This document shows, in pieces, positions 39,201 through 52,369 of a DNA stretch of 64,000 nt. The DNA is taken from the NCBI RefSeq assembly GCF_051020765.1, contig NW_027469220.1, positions 1 through 64,000 on the forward strand, read 5' to 3'. The stretch comes from Lasioglossum baleicum (Eukaryota > Arthropoda > Insecta > Hymenoptera > Halictidae). The stretch's first letter is position 1, and the number at the start of each line of letters is the position of its first letter. The position numbers and the translations under genes are program-made. The notes beneath the pieces are model-generated. The model searched no databases. It saw nothing but the letters and a program-made list of their open reading frames with translations, and had not been told where the DNA came from.

Positions 39201-39870
39201 TGCATCCTTTCGCACGTGTTTTTACTCGACTAGCCTGCGGGATGCATCCTCTCGCACGTGTTTTTGCTCGACTAGCCTGCGGGATGCATCCTCTCGCACG
39301 TGTTTTTGCTCGACTAGCCATGCGCATCCCAAAAAACCTGCGCATGCGCATCCCACAAAACCTGCGCATGCGCATCCCACAAAACCTCGCACGTGTTTTT
39401 ACTCGACTAGCCTGCGGGATGCATCCTCTCGCACGTGTTTTTACTCGAGTAGCCTACGGGATGCATCCTCTCGCACGTGTTTTTGCTCGACTAGCCATGC
39501 GCATCCCAAAAAACCTGCACATGCGCATCCCAAAAAACCTGCGCATGCGCATCCCACAAAACCTGCGCATGCGCATCCCACAAAACCTCGCACGTGTTTT
39601 TACTCGACTAGCCTGCGGGATGCATCCTCTCGCACGTGTTTTTACTCGACTAGCCTGCGGGATGCATCCTCTCGCACGTGTTTTTACTCGACTAGCCTGC
39701 GGGATGCATCCTCTCGCACGTGTTTTTACTCGACTAGCCTACGGGATGCATCCTCTCGCACGTGTTTTTGCTCGACTAGCCATGCGCATCCCAAATAACC
39801 TGCACATGCGCATCCCAAAAAACCTGCGCATGCGCATCCCACAAAACCTGCGCATGCGCATCCCACAAAA
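36239..39870 (+). repeat. Partial third copy of the C unit
   Basis: About 29.7-31.5 kb reappears at 36.1-38.0 kb at an offset of 6,468 bp (7,275 minus 807), with CCTGGCATG at 36959. An 813-bp local duplication (37473 to 38286) then shifts the offset to 7,281 bp, and a further 24 bp (one extra Z near 39350) makes it 7,305 bp by 39.8 kb. A private change ATCTTCTCG sits near 37497. Similarity to the first two copies ends near 39.87 kb. Confidence 0.85.
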
Positions 39871-40689
39871 CCTCGCACGTGTTTTTACTCGACTAGCCTG
39901 CGGGATGCATCCTCTCGCACGTGTTTTTACTCGACTAGCCTGCGGGATGCATCCTCTCGCACGTGTTTTTGCTCGACTAACCATGCGCATCCCAAAAAAC
40001 CTGCACATGCGCATCCCAAAAAACCTGCGCATGCGCATCCCACAAAACCTGCGCATGCGCATCCCACAAAACCTCGCACGTGTTTTTACTCGACTAGCCT
40101 GCGGGATGCATCCTCTCGCACGTGTTTTTGCTCGGCTAGCCTGCGGGATGCATCCTCTCGCACGTGTTTTTGCTCGACTAGCCATGCGCATCCCAAAAAA
40201 CCTGCGCATGCGCATCCCACAAAACCTCGCACGTGTTTTTACTCGACTAGCCTGCGGGATGCATCCTCTCGCACGTGTTTTTACTCGACTAGCCTGCGGG
40301 ATGCATCCTCTCGCACGTGTTTTTACGCGACTGGCCTGCGGGATGCATCGTCTCGCACGTGTTTTTACTCGACTAGCCTGCGGGATGCATCCTCTCGCAC
40401 GTGTTTTTGCTCGACTAGCCATGCGCATCCCAAAAAACCTGCGCATGCGCATCCCAAAAAACCTGCGCATGCGCATCCCACAAAACCTGCGCATGCGCAT
40501 CCCACAAAACCTCGCACGTGTTTTTACTCGACTAGCCTGCGGGATGCATCCTCTCGCACGTGTTTTTACTCGACTACCCTGCGGGATGCATCCTCTCGCA
40601 CGTGTTTTTGCTCGACTAGCCATGCGCATCCCAAAAAACCTGCGCATGCGCATCCCAAAAAACCTGCGCATGCGCATCCCACAAAACCT
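39871..40689 (+). repeat. XY/Z blocks between C and D domains
   Basis: Irregular blocks. CTAACCATG occurs near 39977 (also near 2953, 8938, 18244 and 18684), and one X reads TTACGCGAC near 40324. Parts resemble 18.7-19.2 kb in order of variants. No gene seen. Confidence 0.8.
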
Positions 40690-43280
40690 GCGCATGCGCA
40701 TCCCACAAAACCTCGCACGTGTTTTTACTCGACTAGCCTGCGGGATGCATCCTCTCGCACGTGTTTTTACTCGACTAGCCTGCGGGATGCATCCTCTCGC
40801 ACGTGTTTTTACTCGACTGGCCTGCGGGATGCATCGCCTCGCACGTGTTTTTACTCGACTAGCCTGCGGGATGCATCCTCTCGCACGTGTTTTTGCTCGA
40901 CTAGCCATGCGCATCCCAAAAAACCTGCGCATGCGCATCCCAAAAAATCTGCGCATGCGCATCCCACAAAACCTGCGCATGCGCATCCCACAAAACCTCG
41001 CACGTGTTTGTGCTCGACTAGCCAGCGGGATGCATCCTTTCGCACGTGTTTCTACTCGACTAGCCTGCGGGATGCATCCTCTCGCACGTGTTTTTGCTCG
41101 ACTAGCCATGCGCATCCCAAAAAACCTGCGCATGCGCATTCCAAAAAATCTGCGCATGCGCATCCCACAAAACCTGCTCATGCGCATCCCACAAAACCTC
41201 GCACGTGTTTGTGCTCGACTAGACTGCGGGATGCATCCTTTCGCACGTGTTTTTACTCGACTAGCCTGCGGGATGCATCCTCTCGCACGTGTTTTTGCTC
41301 GACTAGCCTGCGGGATGCATCCTCTCGCACGTGTTTTTGCTCGACTAGCCATGCGCATCCCAAAAAACCTGCGCATGCGCATCCCACAAAACCTGCGCAT
41401 GCGCATCCCACAAAACCTCGCACGTGTTTTTACTCGACTAGCCTGCGGGATGCATCCTCTCGCACGTGTTTTTACTCGAGTAGCCTACGGGATGCATCCT
41501 CTCGCACGTGTTTTTGCTCGACTAGCCATGCGCATCCCAAAAAACCTGCACATGCGCATCCCAAAAAACCTGCGCATGCGCATCCCACAAAACCTGCGCA
41601 TGCGCATCCCACAAAACCTCGCACGTGTTTTTACTCGACTAGCCTGCGGGATGCATCCTCTCGCACGTGTTTTTACTCGACTAGCCTGCGGGATGCATCC
41701 TCTCGCACGTGTTTTTGCTCGACTAGCCTGCGGGATGCATCCTCTCGCACGTGTTTTTACTCGACTACCCTGCGGGATGCGTCCTCTCACACGTGTTTTT
41801 GCTCGACTAGCCATGCGCATCCCAAAAAACCTGCGCATGCGCATCCCAAAAAACCTGCGCATGCGCATCCCAAAAAACCTGCGCATGCGCATCCCACAAA
41901 ACCTCGCACGTGTTTTTACTCGACTAGCCTGCGGGATGCATCCTCTCGCACGTGTTTTTGCTCGACTAGCCTGCGGGATGCATCCTCTCGCACGTGTTTT
42001 TGCTCGACTAGCCATGCGCATCCCTAAAAACCTGCGCATGCGCATCCCAAAAAACCTGCGCATGCGCATCCCAAAAAACCTGCGCATGCGCATCCCACAA
42101 AACCTGCGCATGCGCATCCCACAAAACCTCGCACGTGTTTTTACTCGACTAGCCTGCGGGATGCATCCTCTCGCACGTGTTTTTACTCGACTAGCCTGCG
42201 GGATGCATCCTCTCGCACGTGTTTTTGCTCGACTAGCCATGCGCATCCCAAAAAACCTGCACATGCGCATCCCAAAAAACCTGCGCATGCGCATCCCACA
42301 AAACCTGCGCATGCGCATCCCACAAAACCTGCGCATGCGCATCCCACAAAACCTCGCACGTGTTTTTACTCGACTAGCCTGCGGGATGCATCCTCTCGCA
42401 CGTGTTTTTACTCGACTTGCCTGCGGGATGCATCCTCTCGCACGTGTTTTTGCTCGACTAGCCTGCGGGATGCATCCTCTCGCACGTGTTTTTACTCGAC
42501 TACCCTGCGGGATGCATCCTCTCGCACGTGTTTTTGCTCGACTAGCCATGCGCATCCCAAAAAACCTGCGCATGCGCATCCCAAAAAACCTGCGCATGCG
42601 CATCCCACAAAACCTGCGTATGCGCATCCCACAAAACCTCGCACGTGTTTTTGCTCGACTAGCCTGCGGGATGCATCCTCTCGCACGTGTTTTTACTCAA
42701 GTAGCCTGCGGGATGCATCCTCTCGCACGTGTTTTTGCTCGACTAGCCATGCGCATCCCAAAAAACCTGCACATGCGCATTCCAAAAAACCTGCGCATGC
42801 GCATCCCACAAAACCTGCGCATGCGCATCCCACAAAACCTCGCACGTGTTTTTACTCGACTAGCCTGCGGGATGCATCCTCTCGCACGTGTTTTTGCTGG
42901 GCTAGCCTGCGGGATGCATCCTCTCGCACGTGTTTTTGCTCGACTAGCCATGCGCATCCCAAAAAACCTGCGCATGCGCATCCCACAAAACCTCGCACGT
43001 GTTTTTACTCGACTAGCCTGCGGGATGCATCCTCTCGCACGTGTTTTTGCTCGACTAGCCTGCGGGATGCATCCTCTCGCACGTGTTTTTACTCGACTAC
43101 CCTGCGGGATGCATCCTCTCGCACGTGTTTTTGCTCGACTAGCCATGCGCATCCCAAAAAACCTGCGCATGCGCATCCCAAAAAACCTGCCCATGCGCAT
43201 CCCACAAAACCTGCGTATGCGCATCCCACAAAACCTCGCACGTGTTTTTACTCGACTAGCCTGCGGGATGCATCCTCTCG
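40690..43280 (+). repeat. Higher-order segment D, copy 1
   Basis: Matches 46.3-48.9 kb at 5,637 bp (5,661 or 5,613 where single Z units were gained or lost) and, for 40.69-43.05 kb, matches 52.37-54.73 kb at 11,676 bp. Shared markers: CTAGCCAGCGGG near 41019 and 46656, CGACTTGCC near 42414, 48075 and 54090, GCTGGGCTAGCC at 42896, 48533 and 54572, and CCTGCCCATG near 43186 and 48799. All indels between copies 1 and 2 are whole 24-bp Z units. Confidence 0.88.
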
Positions 43281-46209
43281 CACGTGTTTTTACTCAACTA
43301 GCCTGCGGGATGCATCCTCTCGCACGTGTTTTTGCTCGACTAGCCATGCGCATCCCAAAAAACCTGCACATGCGCATCCCAAAAAACCTGCGCATGCGCA
43401 TCCCACAAAATCTGCGCATGCGCATCCCACAAAACCTCGCACGTGTTTTTACTCGACTAGCCTGCGGGATGCATCCTCTCGCACGTGTTTTTGCTCGGCT
43501 AGCCTGCGGGATGCATCCTCTCGCACGTGTTTTTGCTCGACTAGCCATGCGCATCCCAAAAAACCTGCGCATGCGCATCCCACAAAACCTCGCACGTGTT
43601 TTTACTCGACTAGCCTGCGGGATGCATCCTCTCGCACGTGTTTTTGCTAGACTAGCCTGCGGGATGCATCCTCTCGCACGTGTTTTTGCTAGACTAGCCT
43701 GCGGGATGCATCCTCTCGCACGTGTTTTTGCTCGACTAGCCTGCGGGATGCATCCTCTCGCACGTGTTTTTACTCGACTAGCCTGCGGGATGCATCCTCT
43801 CGCACGTGTTTTTGCTCGACTAGCCATGCGCATCCCAAAAAACCTGCACATGCGCATCCCAAAAAACCTGCGCATGCGCATCCCACAATACCTGCGCATG
43901 CGCATCCCACAAAACCTCGCACGTGTTTTTACTCGACTAGCCTGCGGGATGCATCCTCTCGCACGTGTTTTTACTCGACTAGCCTGCGGGATGCATCCTC
44001 TCGCACGTGTTTTTGCTCGACTAGCCTGCGGGGTGCATCCTCTCGCACGTGTTTTTACTCGACTACCCTGCGGGATGCATCCTCTCACACGTGTTTTTGC
44101 TCGACTAGCCATGCGCATCCCAAAAAACCTGCGCATGCGCATCCCAAAAAACCTGCGCATGCGCATCCCACAAAACCTGCGTATGCGCATCCCACAAAAC
44201 CTCGCACGTGTTTTTACTCGACTAGCCTGCGGGATGCATCCTCTCGCACGTGTTTTTACTCAACTAGCCTGCGGGATGCATCCTCTCGCACGTGTTTTTG
44301 CTCGACTAGCCATGCGCATCCCAAAAAACCTGCACATGCGCATCCCAAAAAACCTGCGCATGCGCATCCCACAAAATCTGCGCATGCGCATCCCACAAAA
44401 CCTCGCACGTGTTTTTACTCGACTAGCCTGCGGGATGCATCCTCTCGCACGTGTTTTTGCTCGGCTAGCCTGCGGGATGCATCCTCTCGCACGTGTTTTT
44501 GCTCGACTAGCCATGCGCATCCCAAAAAACCTGCGCATGCGCATCCCACAAAACCTCGCACGTGTTTTTACTCGACTAGCCTGCGGGATGCATCCTCTCG
44601 CACGTGTTTTTACTCGACTAGCCTGCGGGATGCATCCTCTCGCACGTGTTTTTACTCGACTAGCCTGCGGGATGTATCGTCTCGCACGTGTTTTTACTCG
44701 ACTAGCCTGCGGGATGCATCCTCTCGCACGTGTTTTTACTCGACTAGCCTGCGGGATGCATCGTGTCGCACGTGTTTTTACTCGACTAGCCTGCGGGATG
44801 CATCCTCTCGCACGTGTTTTTGCTCGACTAGCCATGCGCATCCCAAAAAACCTGCGCATGCGCATCCCAAAAAATCTGCGCATGCGCATCCCACAAAACC
44901 TCGCACGTGTTTGTGCTCGACTAGCCTGCGGGATGCATCCTTTCGCACGTGTTTTTACTCGACTAACCTGCGGGATGCATCCTCTCGCACGTGTTTTTGC
45001 TCGGCTAGCCTGCGGGATGCATCCTCTCGCACGTGTTTTTGCTCGACTATCCATGCGCATCCCAAAAAACCTGCGCATGCGCATCCCAAAAAACCTGCGC
45101 ATGCGCATCCCACAAAACCTGCGCATGCGCATCCCACAAAACCTCGCACGTGTTTTTACTCGACTAGCCTGCGGGATGCATCCTCTCGCACGTGTTTTTA
45201 CTCGACTAGCCTGCGGGATGCATCCTCTCGCACGTGTTTTTGCTCGACTAGCCTGCGGGATGCATCCTCTCGCACGTGTTTTTACTCGACTACCCTGCGG
45301 GATGCATCCTCTCGCACGTGTTTTTGCTCGACTAGCCATGCGCATCCCAAAAAACCTGCGCATGCGCATCCCAAAAAACCTGCGCATGCGCATCCCACAA
45401 AACCTGCGTATGCGCATCCCACAAAACCTCGCACGTGTTTTTACTCGCCTAGCCTGCGGGATGCATCCTCTCGCACGTGTTTTTACTCAACTAGCCTGCG
45501 GGATGCATCCTCTCGCACGTGTTTTTGCTCGACTAGCCATGCGCATCCCAAAAAACCTGCACATGCGCATCCCAAAAAACCTGCGCATGCGCATCCCACA
45601 AAACCTGCGCATGCGCATCCCACAAAACCTCGCACGTGTTTTTACTCGACTAGCCTGCGGGATGCATCCTCTCGCACGTGTTTTTGCTCGTCTAGCCTGC
45701 GGGATGCATCCTCTCGCACGTGTTTTTGCTCGACTAGCCATGCGCATCCCAAAAAACCTGCGCATGCGCATCCCAAAACATCTGCGCATGCGCATCCCAC
45801 AAAACCTGCGCATGCGCATCCCACAAAACCTCGCACGTGTTTGTGCTCGACTAGACTGCGGGATGCATCCTTTCGCACGTGTTTTTACTCGACTAGCCTG
45901 CGGGATGCATCCTCTCGCACGTGTTTTTGCTCGACTAGCCTGCGGGATGCATCCTCTCGCACGTGTTTTTGCTCGACTAGCCTGCGGGATGCATCCTCTC
46001 GCACGTGTTTTTGCTAGACTAGCCTGCGGGATGCATCCTCTCGCACGTGTTTTTGCTAGACTAGCCTGCGGGATGCATCCTCTCGCACGTGTTTTTGCTC
46101 GACTAGCCTGCGGGATGCATCCTCTCGCACGTGTTTTTACTCGACTAGCCTGCGGGATGCATCCTCTCGCACGTGTTTTTACTCGACTACCCTGCGGGAT
46201 GCATCCTCT
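43281..46209 (+). repeat. XY/Z blocks with a C-type module
   Basis: 44.26-45.13 kb matches 61.72-62.57 kb at 17,458 bp and resembles the GATGTATCG-bearing modules of the 20-36 kb domain (GATGTATCG at 44671). A 402-bp Z-free run (9 XY + X) lies at 45832-46233 with two GCTAGAC modules near 46013 and 46055. One Z reads AAAACATC near 45776. No gene seen. Confidence 0.8.
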
Positions 46210-48900
46210 CGCACGTGTTTTTGCTCGACTAGCCATGCGCATCCCAAAAAACCTGCGCATGCGCATCCCAAAAAACCTGCGCATGCGCATCCCAAAAAAC
46301 CTGCGCATGCGCATCCCACAAAACCTGCGCATGCGCATCCCACAAAACCTCGCACGTGTTTTTACTCGACTAGCCTGCGGGATGCATCCTCTCGCACGTG
46401 TTTTTACTCGACTAGCCTGCGGGATGCATCCTCTCGCACGTGTTTTTACTCGACTGGCCTGCGGGATGCATCGTCTCGCACGTGTTTTTACTCGACTAGC
46501 CTGCGGGATGCATCCTCTCGCACGTGTTTTTGCTCGACTAGCCATGCGCATCCCAAAAAACCTGCGCATGCGCATCCCAAAAAATCTGCGCATGCGCATC
46601 CCACAAAACCTGCGCATGCGCATCCCACAAAACCTCGCACGTGTTTGTGCTCGACTAGCCAGCGGGATGCATCCTTTCGCACGTGTTTCTACTCGACTAG
46701 CCTGCGGGATGCATCCTCTCGCACGTGTTTTTGCTCGACTAGCCATGCGCATCCCAAAAAACCTGCGCATGCGCATTCCAAAAAATCTGCGCATGCGCAT
46801 CCCACAAAACCTGCTCATGCGCATCCCACAAAACCTCGCACGTGTTTGTGCTCGACTAGACTGCGGGATGCATCCTTTCGCACGTGTTTTTACTCGACTA
46901 GCCTGCGGGATGCATCCTCTCGCACGTGTTTTTGCTCGACTAGCCTGCGGGATGCATCCTCTCGCACGTGTTTTTGCTCGACTAGCCATGCGCATCCCAA
47001 AAAACCTGCGCATGCGCATCCCACAAAACCTGCGCATGCGCATCCCACAAAACCTGCGCATGCGCATCCCACAAAACCTCGCACGTGTTTTTACTCGACT
47101 AGCCTGCGGGATGCATCCTCTCGCACGTGTTTTTACTCGAGTAGCCTACGGGATGCATCCTCTCGCACGTGTTTTTGCTCGACTAGCCATGCGCATCCCA
47201 AAAAACCTGCACATGCGCATCCCAAAAAACCTGCGCATGCGCATCCCACAAAACCTGCGCATGCGCATCCCACAAAACCTCGCACGTGTTTTTACTCGAC
47301 TAGCCTGCGGGATGCATCCTCTCGCACGTGTTTTTACTCGACTAGCCTGCGGGATGCATCCTCTCGCACGTGTTTTTGCTCGACTAGCCTGCGGGATGCA
47401 TCCTCTCGCACGTGTTTTTACTCGACTACCCTGCGGGATGCGTCCTCTCACACGTGTTTTTGCTCGACTAGCCATGCGCATCCCAAAAAACCTGCGCATG
47501 CGCATCCCAAAAAACCTGCGCATGCGCATCCCAAAAAACCTGCGCATGCGCATCCCACAAAACCTCGCACGTGTTTTTACTCGACTAGCCTGCGGGATGC
47601 ATCCTCTCGCACGTGTTTTTGCTCGACTAGCCTGCGGGATGCATCCTCTCGCACGTGTTTTTGCTCGACTAGCCATGCGCATCCCTAAAAACCTGCGCAT
47701 GCGCATCCCAAAAAACCTGCGCATGCGCATCCCAAAAAACCTGCGCATGCGCATCCCACAAAACCTGCGCATGCGCATCCCACAAAACCTCGCACGTGTT
47801 TTTACTCGACTAGCCTGCGGGATGCATCCTCTCGCACGTGTTTTTACTCGACTAGCCTGCGGGATGCATCCTCTCGCACGTGTTTTTGCTCGACTAGCCA
47901 TGCGCATCCCAAAAAACCTGCACATGCGCATCCCAAAAAACCTGCGCATGCGCATCCCACAAAACCTGCGCATGCGCATCCCACAAAACCTGCGCATGCG
48001 CATCCCACAAAACCTCGCACGTGTTTTTACTCGACTAGCCTGCGGGATGCATCCTCTCGCACGTGTTTTTACTCGACTTGCCTGCGGGATGCATCCTCTC
48101 GCACGTGTTTTTGCTCGACTAGCCTGCGGGATGCATCCTCTCGCACGTGTTTTTACTCGACTACCCTGCGGGATGCATCCTCTCGCACGTGTTTTTGCTC
48201 GACTAGCCATGCGCATCCCAAAAAACCTGCGCATGCGCATCCCACAAAACCTGCGTATGCGCATCCCACAAAACCTCGCACGTGTTTTTGCTCGACTAGC
48301 CTGCGGGATGCATCCTCTCGCACGTGTTTTTACTCAACTAGCCTGCGGGATGCATCCTCTCGCACGTGTTTTTGCTCGACTAGCCATGCGCATCCCAAAA
48401 AACCTGCACATGCGCATCCCAAAAAACCTGCGCATGCGCATCCCACAAAACCTGCGCATGCGCATCCCACAAAACCTCGCACGTGTTTTTACTCGACTAG
48501 CCTGCGGGATGCATCCTCTCGCACGTGTTTTTGCTGGGCTAGCCTGCGGGATGCATCCTCTCGCACGTGTTTTTGCTCGACTAGCCATGCGCATCCCACA
48601 AAACCTCGCACGTGTTTTTACTCGACTAGCCTGCGGGATGCATCCTCTCGCACGTGTTTTTGCTCGACTAGCCTGCGGGATGCATCCTCTCGCACGTGTT
48701 TTTACTCGACTACCCTGCGGGATGCATCCTCTCGCACGTGTTTTTGCTCGACTAGCCATGCGCATCCCAAAAAACCTGCGCATGCGCATCCCAAAAAACC
48801 TGCCCATGCGCATCCCACAAAACCTGCGTATGCGCATCCCACAAAACCTCGCACGTGTTTTTACTCGACTAGCCTGCGGGATGCATCCTCTCGCACGTGT
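46210..48900 (+). repeat. Higher-order segment D, copy 2
   Basis: Partner of 40.69-43.28 kb. Compared with copy 1 it gained a Z near 47.03-47.05 kb, lost one near 48.23 kb and lost another near 48.59 kb. The last loss leaves a single 21-bp ACAAAA-type Z between two X modules, the shortest Z run in the window. Confidence 0.88.
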
Positions 48901-51900
48901 TTTTGCTCGGCTAGCCTGCGGGATGCATCCTCTCGCACGTGTTTTTGCTCGACTAGCCATGCGCATCCCAAAAAACCTGCGCATGCGCATCCCACAAAAC
49001 CTCGCACGTGTTTTTACTCGACTAGCCTGCGGGATGCATCCTCTCGCACGTGTTTTTGCTAGACTAGCCTGCGGGATGCATCCTCTCGCACGTGTTTTTG
49101 CTAGACTAGCCTGCGGGATGCATCCTCTCGCACGTGTTTTTGCTCGACTAGCCTGCGGGATGCATCCTCTCGCACGTGTTTTTACTCGACTAGCCTGCGG
49201 GATGCATCCTCTCGCACGTGTTTTTACTCGACTACCCTGCGGGATGCATCCTCTCGCACGTGTTTTTGCTCGACTAGCCATGCGCATCCCAAAAAACCTG
49301 CGCATGCGCATCCCAAAAAACCTGCGCATGCGCATCCCACAAAACCTGCGCATGCGCAACCCACAAAACCTCGCACGTGTTTTTACTCGACTAGCCTGCG
49401 GGATGCATCCTCTCGCACGTGTTTTTGCTCGACTAGCCTGCGGGATGCATCCTCTCGCACGTGTTTTTACTCGACTACCCTGCGGGATGCGTCCTCTCAC
49501 ACGTGTTTTTGCTCGACTAGCCATGCGCATCCCAAAAAACCTGCGCATGCGCATCCCAAAAAACCTGCGCATGCGCATCCCACAAAACCTCGCACGTGTT
49601 TTTACTCGACTAGCCTGCGGGATGCATCCTCTCGCACGTGTTTTTGCTCGACTAGCCATGCGCATCCCAAAAAACCTGCGCATGCGCATCCCAAAAAACC
49701 TGCGCATGCGCATCCCAAAAAACCTGCGCATGCGCATCCCACAAAACCTGCGCATGCGCATCCCACAAAACCTCGCACGTGTTTTTACTCGACTAGCCTG
49801 CGGGATGCATCCTCTCGCACGTGTTTTTACTCGACTAGCCTGCGGGATGCATCCTCTCGCACGTGTTTTTGCTCGACTAGCCATGCGCATCCCAAAAAAC
49901 CTGCACATGCGCATCCCAAAAAACCTGCGCATGCGCATCCCACAAAACCTGCGCATGCGCATCCCACAAAACCTGCGCATGCGCATCCCACAAAACCTCG
50001 CACGTGTTTTTACTCGACTAGCCTGCGGGATGCATCCTCTCGCACGTGTTTTTACTCGACTAGCCTGCGGGATGCATCCTCTCGCACGTGTTTTTGCTCG
50101 ACTAGCCTGCGGGATGCATCCTCTCGCACGTGTTTTTACTCGACTACCCTGCGGGATGCATCCTCTCGCACGTGTTTTTGCTCGACTAGCCATGCGCATC
50201 CCAAAAAACCTGCGCATGCGCATCCCAAAAAACCTGCGCATGCGCATCCCACAAAACCTGCGTATGCGCATCCCACAAAACCTCGCACGTGTTTTTGCTC
50301 GACTAGCCTGCGGGATGCATCCTCTCGCACGTGTTTTTACTCAACTAGCCTGCGGGATGCATCCTCTCGCACGTGTTTTTGCTCGACTAGCCTGCGGGAT
50401 GCATCCTCTCGCACGTGTTTTTGCTCGACTAGCCTGCGGGATGCATCCTCTCGCACGTGTTTTTGCTAGACTAGCCTGCGGGATGCATCCTCTCGCACGT
50501 GTTTTTGCTAGACTAGCCTGCGGGATGCATCCTCTCGCACGTGTTTTTGCTCGACTAGCCTGCGGGATGCATCCTCTCGCACGTGTTTTTACTCGACTAG
50601 CCTGCGGGATGCATCCTCTCGCACGTGTTTTTACTCGACTACCCTGCGGGATGCATCCTCTCGCACGTGTTTTTGCTCGACTAGCCATGCGCATCCCAAA
50701 AAACCTGCGCATGCGCATCCCAAAAAACCTGCGCATGCGCATCCCACAAAACCTGCGCATGCGCATCCCACAAAACCTCGCACGTGTTTTTACTCGACTA
50801 GCCTGCGGGATGCATCCTCTCGCACGTGTTTTTACTCGACTAGCCTGCGGGATGCATCCTCTCGCACGTGTTTTTACTCGACTGGCCTGCGGGATGCATC
50901 GTCTCGCACGTGTTTTTACTCGTCTAGCCTGCGGGATGCATCCTCTCGCACGTGTTTTTGCTCGACTAGCCATGCGCATCCCAAAAAACCTGCGCATGCG
51001 CATCCCAAAAAATCTGCGCATGCGCATCCCACAAAACCTGCGCATGCGCATCCCACAAAACCTCGCACGTGTTTGTGCTCGACTAGCCTGCGGGATGCAT
51101 CCTTTCGCACGTGTTTTTACTCGACTAGCCTGCGGGATGCATCCTCTCGCACGTGTTTTTGCTCGACTAGCCATGCGCATCCCAAAAAACCTGCGCATGC
51201 GCATCCCAAAAAATCTGCGCATGCGCATCCCACAAAACCTGCTCATGCGCATCCCACAAAACCTCGCACGTGTTTGTGCTCGACTAGACTGCGGGATGCA
51301 TCCTTTCGCACGTGTTTTTGCTCGACTAGCCATGCGCATCCCAAAAAACCTGCGCATGCGCATCCCACAAAACCTGCGCATGCGCATCCCACAAAACCTC
51401 GCACGTGTTTTTACTCGACTAGCCTGCGGGATGCATCCTCTCGCACGTGTTTTTACTCGAGTAGCCTACGGGATGCATCCTCTCGCACGTGTTTTTGCTC
51501 GACTAGCCATGCGCATCCCAAAAAACCTGCACATGCGCATCCCAAAAAACCTGCGCATGCGCATCCCACAAAACCTGCGCATGCGCATCCCACAAAACCT
51601 CGCACGTGTTTTTACTCGACTAGCCTGCGGGATGCATCCTCTCGCACGTGTTTTTACTCGACTAGCCTGCGGGATGCATCCTCTCGCACGTGTTTTTGCT
51701 CGACTAGCCTGCGGGATGCATCCTCTCGCACGTGTTTTTACTCGACTAGCCTGCGGGATGCATCCTCTCGCACGTGCTTTTACTCGACTACCCTGCGGGA
51801 TGCATCCTCTCGCACGTGTTTTTGCTCGACTAGCCATGCGCATCCCAAAAAACCTGCGCATGCGCATCCCAAAAAACCTGCGCATGCGCATCCCACAAAA

Positions 51901-52369
51901 CCTGCGCATGCGCATCCCACAAAACCTCGCACGTGTTTTTACTCGACTAGCCTGCGGGATGCATCCTCTCGCACGTGTTTTTACTCGACTAGCCTGCGGG
52001 ATGCATCCTCTCGCACGTGTTTTTACTCGACTGGCCTGCGGGATGCACCGTCTCGCACGTGTTTTTACTCGACTAGCCTGCGGGATACATCCTCTCGCAC
52101 GTGTTTTTGCTCGACTAGCCATGCGCATCCCAAAAAACCTGCGCATGCGCATCCCAAAAAATCTGCGCATGCGCATCCCACAAAACCTGCGCATGCGCAT
52201 CCCACAAAACCTCGCACGTGTTTGTGCTCGACTAGCCTGCGGGATGCATCCTTTCGCACGTGTTTTTACTCGACTAGCCTGCGGGATGCATCCTCTCGCA
52301 CGTGTTTTTGCTCGACTAGCCATGCGCATCCCAAAAAACCTGCGCATGCGCATCCCAAAAAATCTGCGC
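48901..52369 (+). repeat. Mosaic of D-like and long XY blocks
   Basis: Contains GCTAGAC cassettes near 49059/49101 and 50466/50508. The second lies in a 402-bp XY-only run at 50284-50685. 49.65-50.33 kb resembles 42.0-42.7 kb. Two rare changes, GATGCACCG near 52043 and GGATACATCC near 52083, lie close together. No gene seen. Confidence 0.8.
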